This document shows positions 25,334-33,932 of a DNA stretch of 53,386 nucleotides, one piece after another. Numbering within the stretch: the first letter of the stretch is position 1; every line of letters begins with the position of its first letter. The stretch comes from Clostridiaceae bacterium (GTDB lineage Bacteria > Bacillota > Clostridia > DSM-8532), in assembly GCA_012719645.1 (NCBI GenBank), contig JAAXZX010000060.1, forward strand, positions 1-53,386, in the 5' to 3' direction. Under the pieces are notes generated by a model, which saw only the letters and a list, made by a program, of their open reading frames with translations, had not been told where the DNA came from and searched no databases. A program made the position numbers and the translations under genes.

Positions 25334-26336
25334 CAGGGAGATCAAATCTATCCTTGAATCAAGGCGTGACAAGGCGATGGCGGACCTGGACCAACGAAAG
25401 GCTGAGGTCCTGGCCAGGATCCCGGAACTTGCTGCCCTGGAGCAGGAGATAACGCTGGAGGGTATCCGCCATGCCCGGACGCTGATCAGTAATGATTCCG
25501 TCATGGCCGACAATGAAGCCATTGCCGGACGAATAACCGCTTTGGAGCAGGAGAAGGAAAACCTGCTGGTCCGTAACGGCTACCCGGCCGATTTCCTGGA
25601 ACCTCGCTTCACCTGCCCGGTTTGCGGGGATATCGGCCTGGTCACCGATAAGGATTCCCTCGAAACAAGACCCTGCGCCTGCTATAGGCAGCTTTACCTT
25701 GAGAAGCTCTACCAGGTTTCAAATATTCTCGACGACGGCAATACGGGTTTCCGGCATTTCGATGAAACCCTTTACTCGGACAAGCCCGATCCGAAGCGCT
25801 ACGGCTCCGATATTTCGCCGAGGGAGCAGATCCTGGCCGTCAGGGACCGGTGCCTGTCCTTCATTGAGAACTTCTCGGAACCAACCCCGGCCAACCTGTA
25901 TTTCTATGGCGCCGTGGGCACAGGGAAGACCTTCATGGCCAAAGCCACAGGCCTTGAACTGATTAACAGGGGGTATACAGTCCTCTACCTTTCGGCTCCC
26001 ACCCTGTTCGAAGTGATACGGAAGGCGCGCTTTTCATCTGACGATGACGAACTGGACGCCACATACCGCGACCTTGTTGAGACCCAGCTTTTGATCCTGG
26101 ACGACCTGGGTACCGAACCTGCCAGCGATGCCCGGTACGCTGAGCTTCTTACCCTCCTGGAGGCGCGAAAAACCAGGGCCAGCCGCTTTACGGCCCGTAC
26201 CATAATATCCTCCAACCTGGACCTGAAGCAGTTGTACCAGGCTTATAACGAGCGTATCGCATCCAGGATCCTAGGAGAGTTCGAACCTATAAAATTCTTC
26301 GGCGAGGATATTCGCATACTGAAAAAATACGGATGA
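25320..26336 (+). CDS. dnaC: AAA+ helicase loader DnaC/DnaI-like
   Basis: A 338-residue ATPase that loads the replicative helicase onto single-stranded DNA. The N-terminal coiled part (1-90) is followed by a zinc-ribbon-like CPVC (99-102) and CAC (119-121), as in DnaI, then an AAA+ core: Walker A GAVGTGKT (197-204), Walker B LLILDDLG (257-264), sensor-1 TIISSNLD and the Arg-finger region ERIASRILGEF near 315-325. It is encoded in one unit with dnaD and followed by a terminator at 26398-26422. Confidence 0.9.
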   Translation: MVRINREIKSILESRRDKAMADLDQRKAEVLARIPELAALEQEITLEGIRHARTLISNDSVMADNEAIAGRITALEQEKENLLVRNGYPADFLEPRFTCPVCGDIGLVTDKDSLETRPCACYRQLYLEKLYQVSNILDDGNTGFRHFDETLYSDKPDPKRYGSDISPREQILAVRDRCLSFIENFSEPTPANLYFYGAVGTGKTFMAKATGLELINRGYTVLYLSAPTLFEVIRKARFSSDDDELDATYRDLVETQLLILDDLGTEPASDARYAELLTLLEARKTRASRFTARTIISSNLDLKQLYQAYNERIASRILGEFEPIKFFGEDIRILKKYG

Positions 26337-26397
26337 AAACCGGGGCGGCAGATAAATTTTCTCCCGCCTCCGGCAGAGAAGTTTGCCATGGTATTGC

Positions 26398-26422
26398 AAA
26401 GCCCGTCCTGCGACGGGCTTTT
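26398..26422. terminator. Intrinsic terminator between dnaC and ypeB
   Basis: AAAGCCCGTC and GACGGGCTTTT pair around CTGC. The plus-strand product ends in TTTT, fitting dnaC; on the minus strand TTT follows, so it may also stop ypeB. Confidence 0.8.
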
Positions 26423-26439
26423 ATGCTGTCCTTTTCAGG

Positions 26440-27876
26440 CTACATGGTGAGTATCCCTTCTTCGGAGTTGATTATCAGCAGGATATCCTCCTCTTCCCCG
26501 GTTATGGCGTTTATATAAACCAGGAAGTCCTGATCGTCAACCTTCCCCTTGAATTCATAACAGAACAGTTCCTTGCCGTAGTTTGTAGGGATAATGGCAA
26601 GCCCTGAGGACAGGATGTTCTCTTTCCTCGCGACCCTCTGCAGGGCCTCGGCCTCTGTAATGGCAGGTTTGGGTATATCCCTTTCCCTGTGGCTCATGAG
26701 ATATCCCTTGCTCTCAAATCCCACTATCTCGCCGTTATCAAGGGCTACCTTCACCTTGACAAGGTCGGGATACACCGTCACACCGTCCTGCACATAGGCG
26801 TAGTTGATGGTGGCTATACCCTGCTGTTCGGTATAATAGGTATCCTTCATGCTCTTGAAGCCGCTCTTGTCAAGGAACTGCTTACCGATTTCCTTGGCCT
26901 TGTCTATATCCAGTTCCACATCACCCACATCGCGGTTGTACAGGAACCAGACCACCTTGCCGCCCACCACCGAAACATCAGCCTCGGCTACGCTCGCTTC
27001 CTTCTTGCCTTTTAGCTCGAACCTGAAATTATAGGTGTCGATGACGCCGTTCTTGTTGTCGGAGACTTTCTGTATGTTCCGTATATTCGCCTTCCCAAAC
27101 AGGTTGCCCAGTTTTTCTATGGCCTGGTCCTCCGAAATGTTTTCACCCGAGAGGCCAAGGGCCTTCTGGTTGGTCATATGCTCCGAGAACGGGCCGTCAT
27201 ATATCAGGGTCGGCATATTTTCAAAGGTTCCGTCAATATTGGATATGCTTTGGGGCACCTGCACATCGGTCTTTGAGAAAAGTTTTGCACCTTCCCCGGC
27301 CAGGTTCTCCCATTTCATGGTTCCCGCCGAAAGCTCTCCCTGGAACTTATCCAGGCTTTCATTCAGTGAAACAGCGAACTGGTGCAGGTTTTTAATAGTG
27401 TCCATTTGTTCCTTGCTCATGACCTGCCCCTTCACGTTCTGTCCGTTAAGGGTCTTGGCATAGTCCCCTACCTGGCTGATGAATTTCTGGGTGTTGACCA
27501 GGGCGCCCTGCTGCACCGGAAGCTGGCCAAGGTTCGTGGAAACCAGTTCGGCTCTGTGCCAGATTTCCTTGAGGATGTCTGCAGCCTTCTGGGGAGAAGA
27601 TGTAAGCATGGCCTTGGTAAGCAGTACCTCAATGTCCTGGACATACCCTGCCATTTCGTAAAAAGCCCGGTTATACTGGGCATCCAGTTGGCGGCGGAGC
27701 AAAACAGCCCTGTGGTACTGCCAGGCCCCGAAAAGGGTAGTCAGGGCAAGTATGGCTATTACCACATTCTTTGCCTTGTTCCTGGCATGATAGCCGGGCT
27801 TCTCGGTTACCACGCCATGTTCTGAATTATGCCTTCCGCGGTTCAACATGATATATTCCTTCTCGTCATAATCCAT
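26440..27876 (-). CDS. ypeB: Germination protein YpeB
   Basis: A 478-residue spore-coat/inner-membrane protein needed with SleB for cortex lytic activity during germination. One transmembrane segment lies at about 38-54 (VVIAILALTTLFGAWQY); a helical extracellular region follows (60-210); the C-terminal half contains PepSY modules (for example DKAKEIGKQFLDKSGFKSM, ALDNGEIVGFESKGY). It lies 24 bases downstream of the SleB-like gene, the order usual in Bacilli and Clostridia. The start at 27876 has GAGGAG 7 bases upstream. Expected to be forespore-expressed. Confidence 0.92.
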   Translation of the reverse strand: MDYDEKEYIMLNRGRHNSEHGVVTEKPGYHARNKAKNVVIAILALTTLFGAWQYHRAVLLRRQLDAQYNRAFYEMAGYVQDIEVLLTKAMLTSSPQKAADILKEIWHRAELVSTNLGQLPVQQGALVNTQKFISQVGDYAKTLNGQNVKGQVMSKEQMDTIKNLHQFAVSLNESLDKFQGELSAGTMKWENLAGEGAKLFSKTDVQVPQSISNIDGTFENMPTLIYDGPFSEHMTNQKALGLSGENISEDQAIEKLGNLFGKANIRNIQKVSDNKNGVIDTYNFRFELKGKKEASVAEADVSVVGGKVVWFLYNRDVGDVELDIDKAKEIGKQFLDKSGFKSMKDTYYTEQQGIATINYAYVQDGVTVYPDLVKVKVALDNGEIVGFESKGYLMSHRERDIPKPAITEAEALQRVARKENILSSGLAIIPTNYGKELFCYEFKGKVDDQDFLVYINAITGEEEDILLIINSEEGILTM

Positions 27877-27900
27877 GGTCTGTCTCCTCTCCGTCCTTTT

Positions 27901-28350
27901 TTATTTGCCGAAATAATGCTTGCCTATCTTGGTCACGATCTGTCTTGACCAGATCCATTTGCTTGTTGCCGTTGCCGGATTCCAGTAATACAGGCAGCCG
28001 TATGTGGGATCCCAGCCGTTGAGCGCATCCTGGGCAGCCTTTACAACCGTGCTGTTGGGGTCAATTGGAACGTTTATCTGCCCGTCGCTAACCGCTGTAA
28101 AGGCTCCTGGTTGATAGATCACGCCGGCTATGGAATTGGGGAACCTTGAATCCTTGACACGGTTGAGTATGACGGCACCGACTGCTACCTGCCCCTCGTA
28201 GGGTTCGCCGCGCGCCTCGCCGTTGATTGCGCGGGCAATAAGCTGCACATCGCTTATCCGGCCGGCGGAGTTCTGTGCCTGGCCAGGGTACAGCACAGCG
28301 GTTACTAAAACCAAAAGAGCAAAGATGATGATGAATCTCCTGAGTTTCAT
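27901..28350 (-). CDS. sleB: Cell-wall hydrolase, SleB-like spore cortex lytic enzyme
   Basis: A 149-residue exported hydrolase with signal peptide (1-25, cleavage near GQAQ). The Hydrolase_2/SleB catalytic domain fills the rest: ARAINGEARGEPYEGQ with catalytic Glu 45, then VILNRV, FPNSIAGVIYQPGAF and TYGCLYYWNP. It lacks the N-terminal peptidoglycan-binding domain of Bacillus SleB; clostridial SleB-like/CwlJ proteins of this size are common. SleB cuts muramic-lactam-containing cortex peptidoglycan in germination and depends on YpeB, which is the next gene. Start at 28350 with GAGGTG 8 bases upstream. Upstream CATAATA resembles a sigma-G -10, without a good -35. Confidence 0.87.
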   Translation of the reverse strand: MKLRRFIIIFALLVLVTAVLYPGQAQNSAGRISDVQLIARAINGEARGEPYEGQVAVGAVILNRVKDSRFPNSIAGVIYQPGAFTAVSDGQINVPIDPNSTVVKAAQDALNGWDPTYGCLYYWNPATATSKWIWSRQIVTKIGKHYFGK

Positions 28351-28420
28351 ATTCATTTCACCTCTTTGCTATTCTTTCATAATAAACACTGTATTATGCC
28401 GAAAACGCAAAAGATACAAG

Positions 28421-28462
28421 AGGGACGGATATTTCCGTTTAATGCGGAATATATCCGTCCCT
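28421..28462. repeat. Long hairpin upstream of sleB
   Basis: AGGGACGGATAT-TTCCG (28421-28437) pairs with 28445-28462 with one bulged base. It is not followed by a clear T run on either strand. It lies between the candidate RNA and the sleB promoter region; it may be a weak terminator or a repeat. Confidence 0.5.
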
Positions 28463-28556
28463 ATGTTTCTTATGTGTCATTATGAGTGAAGCCCGGCAAT
28501 TTCAGAAAGGTCCTTTCATAATGAGGTAAGAGGTTCGCAATGACTTACGTGGAGAC

Positions 28557-28755
28557 GTGCTGTTCAGCCTCGACTGACTCCGCAGGAGCAGATGAAGTTG
28601 TATGCGAAATGCGCAGAATCGAGCGGGAAAAAACAACCGGATGTTGTTTTTAGCCGGCAGTCGCACGGATGCGACGTTGCCGGCGGCCCTGCGAGATCAA
28701 GCATGAGCATCTACAACTTCCTGCGACGAGGACTGAAGGAGAGACTGAACAGCAC
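28557..28755 (+). ncRNA. Candidate structured non-coding RNA, about 200 nt
   Basis: The ends GTGCTGTTCAG (28557-28567) and CTGAACAGCAC (28745-28755) pair perfectly over 11 bases. Inside, CTCC/GGAG, GCAGG/CCTGC and GAAGTTGTA/TACAACTTC (28594-28602 with 28712-28720) stack as a long interrupted stem. Two terminal hairpins both carry CGGA loops: AAAAACAAC-CGGAT-GTTGTTTTT (28626-28650 region) and GCCGGCAGTCGCA-CGGA-TGCGACGTTGCCGGC (28653-28684). No frame is credible. Size and compact multi-helix form recall Firmicute orphan RNAs such as the raiA motif, but I cannot confirm that. GGA loops could also bind CsrA. Strand chosen from the fold is uncertain; plus is preferred. Confidence 0.6.
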
Positions 28756-28788
28756 GGCTGTAATACACAATTAATTGAGAAACGCAGC

Positions 28789-28892
28789 CGAGATTGCTGC
28801 GCTCCACTTCGTTCCGCTCACAATGACGATTTGGTATGTCATTGCGAGAAGGCGCAGCCGACGAAGCAATCTCGCGCTTCGCTCACAATGAC
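28789..28892. repeat. GTCATTGCGAG-type palindromic repeat, three units
   Basis: Unit 1 (28789-28827) runs CGAGATTGCT...CACAATGAC; unit 2 (28838-28874) is its reverse, GTCATTGCGAG...GCAATCTCG; unit 3 (28874-28892) is a partial forward copy ending CTCACAATGAC. Units 1 and 2 form a hairpin. Repeats with this core are scattered through many bacterial genomes. Unit 3 supplies the stop codon of the yhaN-like gene. Confidence 0.8.
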
Positions 28893-31300
28893 AGTGTATC
28901 CTGCAACTCTATCACGTTCAGTTCGTCACCCCAGACCTCCCGGGCAAGTTCGACCTCCCGGCGCCGGCTGGTCATGAAGAATACCTGCCTGTGGGCTGAT
29001 GCTTCCTTCAGCAGCCTGAAGGCCTGTATGGTCCTATCCTCGTCATACTGCAGGAATGGTTCGTCCAGAAACAGAGGGACAGTTTCCTTCCCATTCTCAA
29101 TGAGAGAAAGCGCCGCAAGGCGCATTGAGAAATAGACCTGGTCTATTGTCCCCGAGCTGAGCCTGCCCACCGGCATAATCTCCTCGCATTCGGGAACCTC
29201 AAGGAACAACTGCCCTTCCTGGTCTGACCTGATGCTCTGATACCTTCCATTGGTTATCATGGATATGAGCCTGCCCATTTCCTCGCTGAGGCGGGTTGTA
29301 TAGTTCATCTGGATACGGGAGCCTACCTCCTCCAGTATCTCCCGGGCGGTCCGGATGCTCCTGCCGGCCAGTTCCAGCCTGCTCTTTTCCTCCTGGAGCC
29401 GGCTGATCTCATCCTCAACATCGGCCAGATCCTCCTGGGAGGGCGCATTCTCCAGCCGGGTTTTCAGGCTTCCGATACGGATTTCGCAGTTCTTTATCTC
29501 ATCGCCAACCTCGCGGATCAGGTGCTCAGGTACTTCTTCCCGGTCTGAGGAAGTAACAGGTTCCGCACAACCGGCTGATATGGCGGAGGCAGCGGACTCC
29601 AACTGGTCGGCGGTCGTTATGTCCTTTTTGGCCAACGCCGATGCTTCCCTGAGGATCAGCCTCCTTTTCTCTTCGGCTGACTCAATCCGCTGCCGCATGT
29701 CATGGGCGCGCCTGTCGTCTTCCCTGAACCTGGCAAGGATTGTTCTGAACGCTTCCATGGCGTCTTTCACCATATCAGGATCGTCGGACAGGGGTCCGAA
29801 TCCGTCCAGGTATGATGAAAGAGCCTTAAACAGGGTATTCTTCCTATCCGACAGATAAGCACGCTTCTTCTCGGCCTCGGCAACCTTCCGGCCGCACGCC
29901 TCGAAGTCAGAAAGAACGACCCTGATCTCCTCCTTTTGCGAAAGATAGTCACTGAGCCCCGAGTAGCCTTCATCGCGCAGCAATGCAAGCTGCATGTCAG
30001 CCTGGCTTATGGGAATGGGTTCCCTTTTCATGCCCCGCAGAAGGACAGTAATAACTCCTGCCATGGCCGATAAGACTGCGGCGGCCAGCATGGGAATTCC
30101 GATATCATGGCCGAGGAGCGCCGGCACAACCAGCACGAGGACCGCCGCCATAAAGAACAGTATGGGGACAAACAACGGGATGGCGGGCCCGGGCTTTCCG
30201 CCCGTATCTTTGGCGGCTGCGGCCTCCCGCTCCTGTTCCTTCAGGAGCCTTTCCATCCTGTCCACCTTTTCCCTTGCCGGTTTAAGTTCCTGGAGCCTTA
30301 AATCCAGTTCAGCCTTTTCCTTTTCCAGGGCCTTAATGTTCTCCTCGCATTCCTCCAGTTGCCTGCGGATCTCCTGGTACTCATACCATGACCTGTTGAG
30401 GGCTTCCACTGCCCCGTCGGTGATCTCGCTGTAAACTCCCGATTCTTTCAGCTTCTCTTCCAGTTCGGCCAACGCGGCCTTCATCTCCTTTAGGGACCTG
30501 TCCAGTTCATGGCATTCTTTGGACAGGGTGTTGAGGCGGCCTGCCAGCTGGGCGTTGTATCGCAACTTCAGCTTATCCTGCTTCTGCCTCAGCTCCCTGA
30601 GCCTCTCTTCCTCCTCCTTCAGCTTTGACCATGCTTCAAGGTAGCGTTCATGCTGTTCCAGCATCCCGGCTTTCAAATCCTCCAGTTCGGCAAGGCGTGC
30701 ATTCACCCTGTCCAGCGGCCTTATTGAGGACCTTCCTGTGCCCACCTTTTCCAGCAGGGCATTGTCCAGGGCTTCCAGCGCCCTGCTCAGGGACAGGTCC
30801 TCGCTGCCGGATGTGGACAGGTTAGCCAGCTTCTCCATTACCATGCGTGCCCCTTCAGGGTCCATGGCCGTTTGCATCTGCTGAATCCGGGCGCTCCTTG
30901 AGAATACCGGTTCAGTCAGTCCCAGGTGTTCCTCCGCAAAGCGGGGGCCGGTTTCCCTGCTTGTCGGAAAATTGGAAGTTATATCTCTTAACATGCCGTC
31001 ATGCACATGGGTCAGGCCTTTTTCAAAATTCCGGTCCACCCTGTATACCGAGCCGTCATCCAGCACATACTCGATTACACCGGCAAACTGGCTCGCGTTC
31101 CAGGGATTATACAGCTTTCCGGATCCCGAAGCCTTCCGCGTGCGCTTCGGCAAACCGTAAAGCATGGCTGCCACAAAATCTGCCAGCGTTGACTTCCCGG
31201 CTTCATTGGGACCCACGACCAGGTTGAAGCCATCGGAAGGTTGAATGCGTTTACCGCTGAATTTACCAAAGCCCTTTATGTCAAGCAACCTTATCCTCAT
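28883..31300 (-). CDS. yhaN: YhaN/SbcC-like AAA ATPase
   Basis: An 805-residue SMC-type ATPase. Walker A GPNEAGKST (30-38), long coiled coils (about 170-370 and 450-640), two membrane-spanning segments near 385-435 as in Bacillus YhaN, the ABC signature RLSSGTIDQVYFSMRLA (near 705) and Walker B VPLFLDEPF (near 735). Paired with the upstream nuclease gene it resembles the SbcCD/Rad50-Mre11 arrangement for processing DNA ends, here in membrane-associated form. Start at 31300 with GGGGAGGG 8 bases upstream, one base after the partner's stop. The final codons and stop are derived from the neighbouring repeat. Confidence 0.87.
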   Translation of the reverse strand: MRIRLLDIKGFGKFSGKRIQPSDGFNLVVGPNEAGKSTLADFVAAMLYGLPKRTRKASGSGKLYNPWNASQFAGVIEYVLDDGSVYRVDRNFEKGLTHVHDGMLRDITSNFPTSRETGPRFAEEHLGLTEPVFSRSARIQQMQTAMDPEGARMVMEKLANLSTSGSEDLSLSRALEALDNALLEKVGTGRSSIRPLDRVNARLAELEDLKAGMLEQHERYLEAWSKLKEEEERLRELRQKQDKLKLRYNAQLAGRLNTLSKECHELDRSLKEMKAALAELEEKLKESGVYSEITDGAVEALNRSWYEYQEIRRQLEECEENIKALEKEKAELDLRLQELKPAREKVDRMERLLKEQEREAAAAKDTGGKPGPAIPLFVPILFFMAAVLVLVVPALLGHDIGIPMLAAAVLSAMAGVITVLLRGMKREPIPISQADMQLALLRDEGYSGLSDYLSQKEEIRVVLSDFEACGRKVAEAEKKRAYLSDRKNTLFKALSSYLDGFGPLSDDPDMVKDAMEAFRTILARFREDDRRAHDMRQRIESAEEKRRLILREASALAKKDITTADQLESAASAISAGCAEPVTSSDREEVPEHLIREVGDEIKNCEIRIGSLKTRLENAPSQEDLADVEDEISRLQEEKSRLELAGRSIRTAREILEEVGSRIQMNYTTRLSEEMGRLISMITNGRYQSIRSDQEGQLFLEVPECEEIMPVGRLSSGTIDQVYFSMRLAALSLIENGKETVPLFLDEPFLQYDEDRTIQAFRLLKEASAHRQVFFMTSRRREVELAREVWGDELNVIELQDTLSL

Positions 31301-31301
31301 C

Positions 31302-32504
31302 TCAGCAGCCCTCCCCTGTCCGGGGCCTCTTGAACAGACCGCCGTCAAATCGCGCGTCTATGCGCCCTTTTTCAAGTGCCTCAATTCCAAGGTCCAGGGC
31401 GGCGCTGAGGATCATCGCCTGCTCCTCATCGCCGCTCTCCTCGCATTCCTTCAGGCGCTGGAGCATCTCCCGGGTGAAAGCGCCCTTTAGGTTCTCCTCC
31501 CTGGAGATGGCCTCGTAATCATAGCATTCACGCGTTTCGTCAAGGATCTGGAGCCACGGGAAATCATCCAGCCATTGCTTTTTCAGGGCCTCGCAATCCA
31601 CAGTAAGCGGTGTGCGGCCGGTAAGCACCACCCTGGGAAGATCCCGGCCGGGATCAAGGCTTCCAAGCAGCTCCCCGAGCCTGGTACCCGCTTCCTCCTG
31701 GCTTGCCGCGGCTTCCATGTCAAGGCTGAGCCATACATACCTTTTTTGGGCCAGGTTGACCTCCCGGATTTCCAGAGTCTTCCGGACAGGCCCGTCCTTC
31801 CTCAGGGTCACCAGGAATACCCCGTGGTCTCCGGTTTCATCAAATCCCAGGGGCTCGGGACTTCCCGGGTTCGCAGCGTTCTTAAGCAGAAAATCGGTTT
31901 TGCGGTTATGGAAATGCCCCAGGGCATAATAGTCATAGCCCAGCCCTGCCAGGTCTTCGGATGTAACCGGGTTGAAGGGGCTTTTGCTGAAGTTCATATC
32001 CAGTGTGCCGTGGAGCATGAAGATATTGAAGCAGTTTGCGACAGGCCTGGATACCGCGGAAAGATCCGGCGCATCCTGCCTGAATGCAGAGAAGCCCACG
32101 CCATGGATAAAGGTGTCCAGGCTGTCAAACCTGACCGAAGGCTTGTCCGGGTTAAGGATGACCACATTATCAGGCCAGTTCCAGGTTTTGTACCATGAGT
32201 TGGCCGCATAGGGGTCGTGGTTGCCGGGCAGGACAACAACCGGAACTGTCAGGCGTTCAAATAGGCCGGCTATCCTTTGGATGGTGGCCCTTGATGCGTA
32301 ATCATGCTCATAAAGGTCGCCGCAGACAAGGATAAAGTCCACCCGTTCCTCCTCCGCCAGCCTGATGATGGATTCGAAGGTTGTCCACAAATCGTTCCGG
32401 CGCATCTCGGAATAGTCCTTAAGACCGCGCCCGCCGAAGGGCGCGTCCAAATGAATATCCGCGCAATGCAGGAACCTGATCCTGTCAGTGGCCATGGGCA
32501 TCAT
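31302..32504 (-). CDS. yhaO: YhaO/SbcD-like DNA exonuclease
   Basis: A 400-residue calcineurin-like phosphoesterase. All five motifs are visible: DIHLD (16-20), CGDLYEHD (60-67), PGNHDP (93-98), LHG (about 172) and GHFHNRK (about 197-203), which bind two metals. The C-terminal 120 residues form the capping domain typical of YhaO rather than E. coli SbcD. It probably forms a nuclease complex with the ATPase encoded immediately downstream. It overlaps acpS by 4 bases (ATGA). Confidence 0.87.
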   Translation of the reverse strand: MMPMATDRIRFLHCADIHLDAPFGGRGLKDYSEMRRNDLWTTFESIIRLAEEERVDFILVCGDLYEHDYASRATIQRIAGLFERLTVPVVVLPGNHDPYAANSWYKTWNWPDNVVILNPDKPSVRFDSLDTFIHGVGFSAFRQDAPDLSAVSRPVANCFNIFMLHGTLDMNFSKSPFNPVTSEDLAGLGYDYYALGHFHNRKTDFLLKNAANPGSPEPLGFDETGDHGVFLVTLRKDGPVRKTLEIREVNLAQKRYVWLSLDMEAAASQEEAGTRLGELLGSLDPGRDLPRVVLTGRTPLTVDCEALKKQWLDDFPWLQILDETRECYDYEAISREENLKGAFTREMLQRLKECEESGDEEQAMILSAALDLGIEALEKGRIDARFDGGLFKRPRTGEGC

Positions 32505-32890
32505 CCTTTCTCCGTCTGGATCACAGCGTATGCCGCCGCGTATTCCCTGCTGTGGGTAAGACTTACATCCATGGATACCCCGTGTAGCATGCGGAAACGC
32601 TTCTCGGCTTCCCCGTGCAGTATTACATGTGGCTTTCCATTAGCATCGTTTATCACTTCTATATCCTGGAATGAGATACCCTGGGATATGCCTGTGCCAA
32701 GCGCCTTGGACACAGCTTCCTTGGCGGAGAACCGGACCGCGTAGCTGCCGACCCTGGCCGTGCCCTTCGACTCGCAATACTCGATCTCGCGGGGCGTATA
32801 GACACGGCGGATAAAGGCATCGCCGTTTTTCCCGATGGCCCGCTTTATGCGATCAATCTCCACAATGTCGATACCAGCAAGAACCCCCAT
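32501..32890 (-). CDS. acpS: Holo-[acyl-carrier-protein] synthase
   Basis: A 129-residue phosphopantetheinyl transferase that converts apo-ACP to holo-ACP for fatty acid synthesis. GIDIVEIDRI (6-15) with Asp 8 and RFSAKEAVSKALGTG (53-67) with Glu 58 and Lys 61 hold magnesium and CoA. Length is typical. Start ATG has GGAGGTG four bases upstream. It is the first gene of the acpS-yhaO-yhaN unit and lies 47 bases downstream of the tRNA-Arg terminator. Confidence 0.93.
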   Translation of the reverse strand: MGVLAGIDIVEIDRIKRAIGKNGDAFIRRVYTPREIEYCESKGTARVGSYAVRFSAKEAVSKALGTGISQGISFQDIEVINDANGKPHVILHGEAEKRFRMLHGVSMDVSLTHSREYAAAYAVIQTEKG

Positions 32891-32937
32891 TGGACACCTC
32901 CAGGGCCTCTGCCTGAATTAACAGGCGATTAGCAAAA

Positions 32938-32964
32938 GAGTACAGGTCAGCCAAACCTGTACTC
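32938..32964 (-). terminator. Intrinsic terminator of tRNA-Arg
   Basis: GAGTACAGGT and ACCTGTACTC form a perfect 10-pair stem with a 7-base loop. On the minus strand it is followed by TTTTGCT, and it lies 33 bases beyond the tRNA 3' end. Confidence 0.8.
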
Positions 32965-32997
32965 CAAAAGACTTAAGATGTGCGATGTTTTGATGTT

Positions 32998-33072
32998 TGG
33001 CATCCCGTGCAGGAATCGAACCCGCATTAATGGATCCGGAATCCATTGTCTTATCCATTAGACCAACGGGAC
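32998..33072 (-). tRNA. tRNA-Arg (CCG)
   Basis: A 75-base cloverleaf with encoded CCA on the minus strand. Acceptor GTCCCGT pairs with ACGGGAT (one G-U), the anticodon stem ATGGA/TCCAT encloses TTCCGGA with anticodon CCG, and the T arm is GCGGGTTCGATTCCTGC. It reads CGG codons. It has its own promoter and terminator. Confidence 0.95.
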
Positions 33073-33098
33073 ATGTACGGCCATCCACCGCATGGTCT

Positions 33099-33127
33099 AT
33101 TATACGCCAGGACAGGCATTATTTCAA
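33099..33127 (-). promoter_or_regulatory. Sigma-A promoter of tRNA-Arg
   Basis: On the minus strand TTGAAA (33122-33127), a 17-base spacer and TATAAT (33099-33104) precede the tRNA by 27 bases. Confidence 0.8.
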
Positions 33128-33164
33128 TAGCTCCGTGCCCATTCCCCAGAAAGGACGGCAAGTT

Positions 33165-33839
33165 TCAGCGCAGGATTGAAAAAGGCGATTTCCCCTGCAG
33201 AAATTCGTAAGCCAGGCCTTCCAGAAAGGTGATGGCGGTTCCGCTTATCTGCATCCAGAAATAGGCGGCCAGTACGGCGATCATCTTTCCGAAGGTCTGG
33301 ATGCGCGTCCTGACGCTGATGGTGCGATATAAGATGCCCAACTGGAAGAAGGGGAGAATGGGCAGCACCGTGGCAAGGACGGCATAGAGCACCCTGACCT
33401 GGCTGGTTGAAACAGGCCCCACCTGCGCCCAGTCCACCCCTGAATAAATGACAAGGGCATATGGTATGACAAACAGGATATGGGACAGGGCGTAGGATTT
33501 CATAAGGATCACCGAAATCCTTTTGTGGACGAACTTGTCGCTTCGCCTTCCTATCATCTGCAGAAAATCGCCCACAGGCCACATGGTAAAAATTACATCT
33601 ATCGCTCCAACCAGGAATGACAGGGCCATAAAGAGGAAAAAGCGCAGGATCATACGTCCGGGATTACCTGCAAATATCGATTGCTCGAAAAGGTTTTCAT
33701 AGAACAGCAGATCTAAGCAACCGACAAACATAAAGGCAAGCAATAACCCGGGTAATCTTATGGATATCTTTCTGTGGAGCCACACCGGCAGCAGGAAAAA
33801 ATCCAACGGGCTGGCCGGAATCTGGGTAACCTTCTCCAT
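33165..33839 (-). CDS. YIP1-like integral membrane protein
   Basis: About 224 residues from the ATG at 33839. Hydrophobic segments near 27-45, 60-80, 102-122, 135-160 and 180-200 suggest five membrane passes, the layout of YIP1/YckC-type proteins; there is no enzymatic motif. Longer readings to 33920 would run through a 10-pair hairpin terminator of the upstream gene, so they are unlikely. The ribosome site (GAGAG) is weak. A putative transport or membrane-trafficking role cannot be argued from sequence. Confidence 0.6.
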   Translation of the reverse strand: MEKVTQIPASPLDFFLLPVWLHRKISIRLPGLLLAFMFVGCLDLLFYENLFEQSIFAGNPGRMILRFFLFMALSFLVGAIDVIFTMWPVGDFLQMIGRRSDKFVHKRISVILMKSYALSHILFVIPYALVIYSGVDWAQVGPVSTSQVRVLYAVLATVLPILPFFQLGILYRTISVRTRIQTFGKMIAVLAAYFWMQISGTAITFLEGLAYEFLQGKSPFSILR

Positions 33840-33874
33840 GGAACCAGTATCTCTCTTTTTATTATTATTGTCAA

Positions 33875-33900
33875 AATCTGCATGGCAGGGCATGCAGATT
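33875..33900 (-). terminator. Intrinsic terminator of the GH18 gene
   Basis: AATCTGCATG and CATGCAGATT pair over 10 bases around GCAGGG; on the minus strand ATTTTGACA follows. It lies 33 bases after the GH18 stop. Confidence 0.65.
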
Positions 33901-33932
33901 ATCGCATCCCATTTTAGCATATGAGGGAGGAA

